Source: Bacteroidales bacterium UBA1216
GTDB taxonomy: Bacteria > Bacteroidota > Bacteroidia > Bacteroidales > Paludibacteraceae
DNA: 9,918 nucleotides
Reading direction: 5' to 3'
NCBI GenBank assembly: GCA_002309255.1
Contig: DBXI01000063.1
Location: forward strand, 13,757 to 23,674
In this document: positions 6,471 to 9,918 of the stretch, piece after piece
How positions within the stretch are numbered: position 1 is the stretch's first letter
Layout of the letters: each line of letters starts with the position of its first letter
The notes under the pieces: model-generated
The model's database searches: none
What the model was told of the DNA's origin: nothing
What the model saw: only the letters and a program-made list of their open reading frames with translations
Position numbers and translations under genes: made by a program

Positions 6471-6841
6471 AAGATAAAGTCTCCTAAGATTTGCATATTA
6501 AACTCTCGTGCCTCGGCGGCGGTGTAGAGTCCACCAGTACCGTTGTAGATGGCGCGAACGTAGCGTGTGTTTGAATCGAGTTTTAGGCCGTTATAGTTGG
6601 TAGGCTGCCGGCGCGCGATAGGCTTGGCCGCCATGCTTAAGGCAGTGTCCTCGATGGCGAAATAGGGGTTTGGGCTGACGTATTCGCCGTGCTGTTGTTT
6701 CTCCTGAATGGCGCGATAGATAGCGCATTGCTTTGGTTCGTCGTAGTTTGCCCAAAGCCGTCTGCATGCCTTTTCGCGGCGTTTGTACTCGCCTTGCGGC
6801 GCCAGTAGCCGCCAGATGTAATCAAAAGTGTCAGTTGCCAT
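6467..6841 (-). CDS. Conserved-looking hypothetical protein, DTFDYIWRLLAPQ type
   Basis: Counting from ATG 6839-6841 it has 124 residues: MATDTFDYIWRLLAPQ and on. This start is preferred to the in-frame ATG at 6892 because GGAAAGGA lies 5 nt upstream (6847-6854), a rare good Shine-Dalgarno in this window, and the longer version would run through repeat DNA. The N-terminal half is basic and helical (KRREKACRRLWANYDEPKQ), the middle has YVSPNPYFAIEDTAL, and the C-terminal half YVRAIYNGTGGLYTAAEAREFNM looks like a small beta-rich unit. No signal peptide, no membrane segment, no catalytic motif. I have the impression of a recurring uncharacterised Bacteroidales family, found together with the sigma-like gene, but cannot name a family. 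It is followed by the ATGA-coupled small ORF. Confidence 0.7.
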   Translation of the reverse strand: MATDTFDYIWRLLAPQGEYKRREKACRRLWANYDEPKQCAIYRAIQEKQQHGEYVSPNPYFAIEDTALSMAAKPIARRQPTNYNGLKLDSNTRYVRAIYNGTGGLYTAAEAREFNMQILGDFIL

Positions 6842-6854
6842 AATAATCCTTTCC

Positions 6855-6984
6855 AAAAGAAAGCCTTGCCTTGCCTTGCATGAATAAAGCAATCAAAATA
6901 AAATGCCTTGCCTTGCTTTTTGCCCTGCCTCGCCCTTGACTTGACATGACAATTTATTGGCATGGCAAGGCAAGGCTTTCTTTT
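6855..6984 (-). repeat. CCTTG-type pentamer repeats inside a perfect 21-bp inverted repeat
   Basis: The arms 6855-6875 and 6964-6984 are exact reverse complements over 21 bp, each built from an A/T-rich AAAAGAAAG part and CCTTGCCTTGCC. Extra pentamer copies lie at 6874-6879 and 6906-6915, with degraded ones at 6920-6945 (CCCTG, CCTCG, CCTTG, ACTTG, ACATG). In the minus-strand transcript the 3' arm ends directly before the Shine-Dalgarno (6847-6854) of the 6841 gene, so the stem would set the context of translation initiation. Beyond it, 6976-7030 is an almost pure purine run on the minus strand. Confidence 0.8.
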
Positions 6985-7078
6985 TTTCTTTTCTTTTTTG
7001 GTTCTTTTTTCTGTTCGTTTTTTCTTTGTCGCCATATATGGTCGACACACTCAACATGTATGAGATAGACGAACGCGA

Positions 7079-7171
7079 CCGTTAATCCCTTTCCCGTTGA
7101 TCGGCTCTGAGGATAATCGTGGGTCGAGCCAACCAGCGGTTATTATACCCACTTGGGATTGCGTTTGACGG
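7079..7171 (-). ncRNA. Candidate structured leader RNA with a possible pseudoknot
   Basis: The predicted transcript from the 7174-7205 promoter starts at about 7169 and can fold at once. P1: CCGT (7171-7168) with ACGG (7082-7079) and AATCCC (7160-7155) with GGGATT (7089-7084). P2: GTGGGT (7152-7147) with ACCCAC (7124-7119). P2a: AACC (7141-7138), loop GCT, GGTT (7134-7131). Crossing P2, GGCTC (7130-7126) with GAGCC (7107-7103). No known Rfam class is recognised. Short helices do arise by chance, so confidence is low; the strongest point is that P1 closes exactly at the inferred transcription start. Confidence 0.35.
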
Positions 7172-7173
7172 TG

Positions 7174-7205
7174 CAAAGGTATAAAGAAAAATGCAGCCAA
7201 ACAAA
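7174..7205 (-). promoter_or_regulatory. Promoter of the accessory module (minus strand)
   Basis: TTTG (7202-7205), 20 bp spacer, TACCTTTG (7174-7181) on the minus strand, matching the Bacteroidetes consensus. The first convincing start codon downstream is at 6841, so the leader would be about 330 nt long, unusually long and rich in structure and repeats. Confidence 0.7.
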
Positions 7206-7219
7206 ATTTGACTGCATTT

Positions 7220-7290
7220 CGGCAATAAACGGCAATAAAAAACCGTGAAAAATGGATTATTGCCGTTTTTTTCGGCAATTATCGGCAATT
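7220..7290. repeat. Five CGGCAAT heptamers, two pairs spaced exactly 10 bp
   Basis: CGGCAAT occurs on the plus strand at 7220-7226, 7230-7236, 7273-7279 and 7283-7289, and inverted (ATTGCCG) at 7259-7265. Each pair is one helical turn apart, and the copies are extended by a shared T or AA. They sit directly upstream of the -33 box of the 7174-7205 promoter and reach into the stop codon of the 370-residue gene. As RNA, the inverted copy can pair with either flank (CGGCAATAA/TTATTGCCG or ATTGCCG/CGGCAAT around A7). Candidate operator for a DNA-binding protein or a competing-hairpin terminator. Confidence 0.75.
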
Positions 7291-8401
7291 ACTTATGTCG
7301 GTGTGAGGCTTTTATTTTATTTCGTGCTTCTCGGAAATTACGTTCGTTATATGGCAGTTGTCCGAAGTGGTTGCAAAATGCCCGGTAGATTCTGGTAGCC
7401 ATCCAATCGCGTGTAGGCAAGTATCCGAGTGCCTCGTTGATGCTGATTGTTTTGCAAAGTTCGATGGCAGTAGCCATGCATGCATTGCGAAGTTCGTCTT
7501 CAACGGCTTGGCATTTGTTTTCTTTGCGGCATTGGTCGGTGAGAAGAGGGAAGAACTCCACTTTGGCGTGTATTGAGGTTTCGTTATCCTTTTCTTGGTC
7601 ATCTTCCCATTTTCGCATATTTCTATCCATTCCTTCAAACAAAACCTGTCGGAAGTCCTCTTTTTGTTCGTTGGTCAAGTTAGCGGTGTGGAAAAGTTTC
7701 ATTGCAATGATAGCCGGCCAATCCTCCCTGAATTTGCGTATGATTTCGGCCGCCTTAGCCCCTCCACGTTCCTCTTCAATCCAACTCATACTTAGAAGGA
7801 ACTCGCGAATGTTGAACACTTCCGGTATGGCTTCTTTATCCGAAATATGTCGTGCAAATTCATCCTCCGTTATCAAATTCCATCGGATAAAACCTTTGTC
7901 AAACCCTACGCAATCGCCCACCGGCAAATTGTCAGCAAACCAAAGAACCCGCACTTTTCCTCTCATATTAGCAAAAAACATATTATAAGGGAAGCAGGTG
8001 AATCGCTCTTCGCAAGACATTGCTTTAGCCACTCGCCCAAGGACAACAAATTCTCCTCCTACTTCATACGTGTCGGGGGGCATCCAAACCAATGGATTCC
8101 GATATATATCTTCCAGTAATTCAATGATGTTCGTGTTGTATCCGTATGTAACGCGTGCCCAATCGACCTGTTCGGACATTTCCATCATTTGTTCGACCAA
8201 CAAGTGCGAATACACCAAATCATTAGGCACATTTTCGAAATAGGTGGTGTAATATAGACCTGTTTGTGTGTCCAATTTCAGCTCTTCCCATCCGTTGCTG
8301 CTATCCTTTCGCCTTTTTCCTTTTAGGATTTCTTCCATTTCATCGATGGTAACAAAGGGCGCCTTCACATTGTCCAATGGTATTTCATATTCGTCAAACA
8401 T
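7289..8401 (-). CDS. Uncharacterised acidic soluble protein of 370 residues
   Basis: No family recognised. The start chosen is ATG 8399-8401 (MFDEYEIPLDNVKAPFVTID); an in-frame ATG at 8455 lies inside the promoter and is rejected. No signal peptide or membrane helix. The N-terminal half is acidic with aromatic patches (TGLYYTTYFENVPNDLVYSH at about 48-67, VWMPPDTYEVGGEFVVLGRV at about 105-124). The middle has an EERGGAKAAEIIRKFREDWP helix (about 212-231). The C-terminal part is alpha-helical and basic: GYLPTRDWMATRIYRAFCNH followed by LPYNERNFREARNKIKASHRHK, which could be a helix-turn-helix-like DNA-binding end. Base composition is visibly AT-richer than glyA or the reductase operon, suggesting acquired DNA. 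It has its own promoter, and its stop overlaps the last CGGCAAT repeat. Confidence 0.75.
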   Translation of the reverse strand: MFDEYEIPLDNVKAPFVTIDEMEEILKGKRRKDSSNGWEELKLDTQTGLYYTTYFENVPNDLVYSHLLVEQMMEMSEQVDWARVTYGYNTNIIELLEDIYRNPLVWMPPDTYEVGGEFVVLGRVAKAMSCEERFTCFPYNMFFANMRGKVRVLWFADNLPVGDCVGFDKGFIRWNLITEDEFARHISDKEAIPEVFNIREFLLSMSWIEEERGGAKAAEIIRKFREDWPAIIAMKLFHTANLTNEQKEDFRQVLFEGMDRNMRKWEDDQEKDNETSIHAKVEFFPLLTDQCRKENKCQAVEDELRNACMATAIELCKTISINEALGYLPTRDWMATRIYRAFCNHFGQLPYNERNFREARNKIKASHRHK

Positions 8402-8432
8402 ATAATAAATATTGTAGTTAGAGTTATTTTTG

Positions 8433-8463
8433 CAAAGATACGAAAAAAAAAGCACATTTGCAA
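8433..8463 (-). promoter_or_regulatory. Promoter of the 370-residue gene
   Basis: Minus-strand TTGC (8460-8463), 19 bp spacer containing nine T, TATCTTTG (8433-8440). Start expected near 8427, leader about 26 nt, ATG at 8401. The fit decides the start codon of the gene. Confidence 0.8.
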
Positions 8464-8523
8464 ATACTGAACGAAGAATTTTGCGAAATAGTGAAAGAAA
8501 GTGAGAAATTTAGCAATAATACG

Positions 8524-8644
8524 CCAACAGAGCACCTTGCGGCACTCTGTTGGTAAGAATCGGAGAGTACTCCGATGAATATGTGCGTTGGGCACGAGAG
8601 AAAGTGGCGGCTCGGATGAGCCGTTGTCGGAATCCGATTCCGAC
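8524..8644. repeat. Cluster of four perfect stem-loops
   Basis: In order: CCAACAGAG/CTCTGTTGG (8524-8553, loop 12), ATCGGAG/CTCCGAT (8559-8576, loop AGTA), CGGCTC/GAGCCG (8608-8623, loop GGAT) and GTCGGAAT/ATTCCGAC (8626-8644, loop CCG). Together with the terminator at 8661-8690, five perfect stems fill about 170 bp between the BspA-like gene and the promoter at 8433. No ORF here is credible. Either a multi-stem RNA in the 3' region or clustered remnants of terminators. Confidence 0.7.
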
Positions 8645-8652
8645 GCAACTGA

Positions 8653-8690
8653 CAAAGAAAGAGCAGGCAGTACCTTTCGGCTGCCTGCTC
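8653..8690 (-). terminator. Terminator of the BspA-like gene
   Basis: Perfect 10-bp stem GAGCAGGCAG (8661-8670) / CTGCCTGCTC (8681-8690), loop 10 nt. On the minus strand it is followed by TTTCTTTG (8660-8653), a moderate U tract. It lies 20 nt after the BspA stop. Confidence 0.75.
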
Positions 8691-8710
8691 GTGTATATTG
8701 TAACAGCATT

Positions 8711-9918
8711 TTATCTCACTTCCTGCCCTTGGATCGTGTAGGTTTTCGTGTCGGTGAGGATATATACGTTTCCGTTGCGGATGAGCTTCTGCGCCTTGTT
8801 TTTCGGATTTGTATACACCTCAGGGGCGGAAGCGGGTTCATCGGCGGTATAGGTAGCGCGGAGAATTATTCCGTCTGTCAGATGTCCGGCAACCACATCC
8901 CAACCGATAAAAGTAAAGCCGTCAATAACGGGTGCATCCGGCAAATGGAGCGTCAGTTCTTCACTATCCAAAAGTGCATCTTCTTTGTCCTTGTAAATAA
9001 TCGTATAAGTCGGTACGACAATCTCCTCGTATAGGGCAGTTACAACCAAATCTTCCGTTACGTTGGTAAAGTCTTTATCCCAACCGATAAAGGTATAGCC
9101 CTCGCGAGTCGGGTCAGCCGGCGCAACGGCATCTTCGCCTGATTCCACATAAGAGAACGAAAGCGTTTTGCCATCCCAATCTACGAACTTCACCATCAAT
9201 GAACTGCCGATAGGACGGATATTGGCAAAATCTTCCCACCAAGCCGCATTGGCGTACGTCTCTATACTCTCTTCCGGCACATAGAGTGTACAAGTTCCGT
9301 TATTGATTCCACACCTTGCACCTCCTGTTGGCGGAGTCGTTGCGTAAATCGTAAGACGGTTAATGGAGCAATAACCGAAAGCCCTCTCTCCAATGCTTGT
9401 GACGCTGTTGGGGATGGTGATCGATGTTAGACTACTGCAACGAAAGAAAGCATCCTGTCCAATGCTTGCGACGCTGTTGCCGATGGTGATCGAGGTCAGA
9501 CCGCTACAATCTTCGAAAGCATCATATCCAATGCTTGTGACGCTGTTGGGGATGGTGACAGAGGTCAGACTGCTGCAACCACCGAAAGCATAATTTCCAA
9601 TGCTTGTGACGCTGTTGCCGATGATGACAGAGGTCAGACTGGTGCAAATATAGAAAGCATCATCTCCAATGCTTGTTACGCTGTTGGGGATGGTGATAGA
9701 AGTCAGCCCGCTGCAACCAGAGAAAGCAGAACTTCCAATGCTTGTAAGTCCATCGGGAAGAGAGGCGGTCTTGATGTAAGCACGATATTCGTACCAAGGA
9801 GTTGATGTCATATTCCCACTACCTTCAATAGTGAGCGTACCGTCTTTGGTGTTGAGCGACCATGTGAGGTTGGCACCACAAGTGCCGTCAATAATGGCGG
9901 CGTGGATTGTTACGCTTG
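8711..9918 (-). CDS. BspA-like leucine-rich-repeat surface protein, C-terminal part (cut by window edge)
   Basis: The open frame runs past the right edge; the ATG at 9811 is internal because the sequence before it, IDGTCGANLTWSLNTKDG then GTLTIEGSG, is the standard lead-in to BspA repeats. 401 residues are in view. Residues 50-195 hold LRR_5 (TpLRR) repeats of 23 residues with the pattern LTSITIPNSVTSIGxxAFxxC. 208-236 is the usual post-LRR segment (LYVPEES then YANAAWWEDFANI). 242-297 is an InlB B-repeat/Listeria-Bacteroides repeat (EGYTFIGWD at 273-281), and 304-357 is a second, diverged one (DGFTFIGWD). The tail KLIRNGNVYILTDTKTYTIQG (about 377-397) resembles Bacteroidales secreted-protein C-termini that may serve in export or anchoring. 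Likely a secreted or outer-membrane adhesin that binds host or microbial ligands; the ligand is unknown. Confidence 0.93.
   Translation of the reverse strand, partial: SVTIHAAIIDGTCGANLTWSLNTKDGTLTIEGSGNMTSTPWYEYRAYIKTASLPDGLTSIGSSAFSGCSGLTSITIPNSVTSIGDDAFYICTSLTSVIIGNSVTSIGNYAFGGCSSLTSVTIPNSVTSIGYDAFEDCSGLTSITIGNSVASIGQDAFFRCSSLTSITIPNSVTSIGERAFGYCSINRLTIYATTPPTGGARCGINNGTCTLYVPEESIETYANAAWWEDFANIRPIGSSLMVKFVDWDGKTLSFSYVESGEDAVAPADPTREGYTFIGWDKDFTNVTEDLVVTALYEEIVVPTYTIIYKDKEDALLDSEELTLHLPDAPVIDGFTFIGWDVVAGHLTDGIILRATYTADEPASAPEVYTNPKNKAQKLIRNGNVYILTDTKTYTIQGQEVR
9390..9803 (-). repeat. Six 69-bp tandem repeats coding LRR units
   Basis: Repeat starts at 9390, 9459, 9528, 9597, 9666 and 9735, exactly 69 bp (23 codons) apart, marked by CCAATGCTTG on the plus strand. 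Units alternate between GNSV-type (CTGTTGCCGATG) and PNSV-type (CTGTTGGGGATG) versions. DNA-level conservation is higher than coding would need, which suggests recent duplication or gene conversion and makes unit-number change likely. Confidence 0.9.

Noticed and set aside
7032..7046. CCATATATGG palindrome followed by GTCGAC
   Set aside because: Single short palindromes without a partner or nearby gene logic; likely chance.
6637..7050. Minus-strand frame starting MATKKKRTEK, rich in ARQGK
   Set aside because: Lysine and ARQGK content simply comes from the purine tract and pentamer repeats; it overlaps the better supported 6841 gene out of frame.
7051..7288. Two short minus-strand frames covering the promoter and heptamer repeats
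   Set aside because: They run through the promoter, repeats and leader structure; no protein-like composition.
7220..7290. CRISPR or plasmid iteron interpretation of the CGGCAAT copies
   Set aside because: Units are only 7 bp with mixed orientation, no spacers, no cas or rep gene.
5551..7290. Insertion sequence or integrative element
   Set aside because: No transposase, integrase, relaxase, target duplication or tRNA is visible; the inverted repeat at 6855-6984 is internal to one leader.
8402..8455. Upstream ATG extending the 370-residue protein by 18 residues
   Set aside because: Lies inside the spacer of the 8433-8463 promoter, so it would not be transcribed.
8550..9034. Plus-strand frames over the hairpin cluster and the BspA end
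   Set aside because: Antisense or intergenic, overlapping a terminator and stem-loops; no credible start signal.

Overview
The window looks like a Bacteroidales chromosome segment (Prevotellaceae, Muribaculaceae or a related gut lineage; the genus cannot be fixed). Three things point there. Five promoters fit the Bacteroidetes sigma-ABfr pattern (TTG, 19-20 bp, TAnnTTTG). Most genes lack a strong Shine-Dalgarno sequence. The right end holds a BspA-type leucine-rich-repeat surface protein with a Bacteroidales-style C-terminal tail. Only the beginning of gdhA (left edge) and the C-terminal part of the BspA-like gene (right edge) are cut.

Left half (1-5550) is GC-rich core or metabolic DNA. On the minus strand, reading right to left, a promoter at 3089-3119 drives a tight operon: a steroid 5-alpha-reductase-type membrane enzyme, an Old Yellow Enzyme-type flavin oxidoreductase overlapped by 4 nt by a small DUF486 membrane protein, and then gdhA 38 nt further on. 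The membrane reductase next to the flavin reductase resembles the 5AR/5BR pairs reported for bile-acid or steroid 3-oxo-delta4 reduction in gut Bacteroidales. A DMT/EamA exporter-like gene (minus) and glyA (plus) diverge from a near mirror-symmetric pair of overlapping promoters at 4106-4153. glyA ends in a clear intrinsic terminator.

Middle (5551-7290) is an accessory-looking minus-strand module. In transcription order it has: a row of CGGCAAT heptamers 10 bp apart in two pairs, a promoter at 7174-7205, a possibly pseudoknotted leader RNA, a leader with CCTTG-type pentamer repeats and a perfect 21-bp inverted repeat ending just before a Shine-Dalgarno, a 125-residue uncharacterised protein, a 31-codon small ORF coupled to it by an ATGA overlap, a GC-rich segment open in all three minus frames, and a sigma-70/HTH-like protein of 167 residues. 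This is my best candidate for an undescribed system.

Right part (7289-9918): an AT-richer orphan gene of 370 residues with its own promoter, a 250-bp intergenic segment packed with perfect stem-loops, a terminator, and the BspA-like protein with six in-window 69-bp tandem repeats. No tRNA, rRNA, CRISPR array, transposase or integrase is visible.
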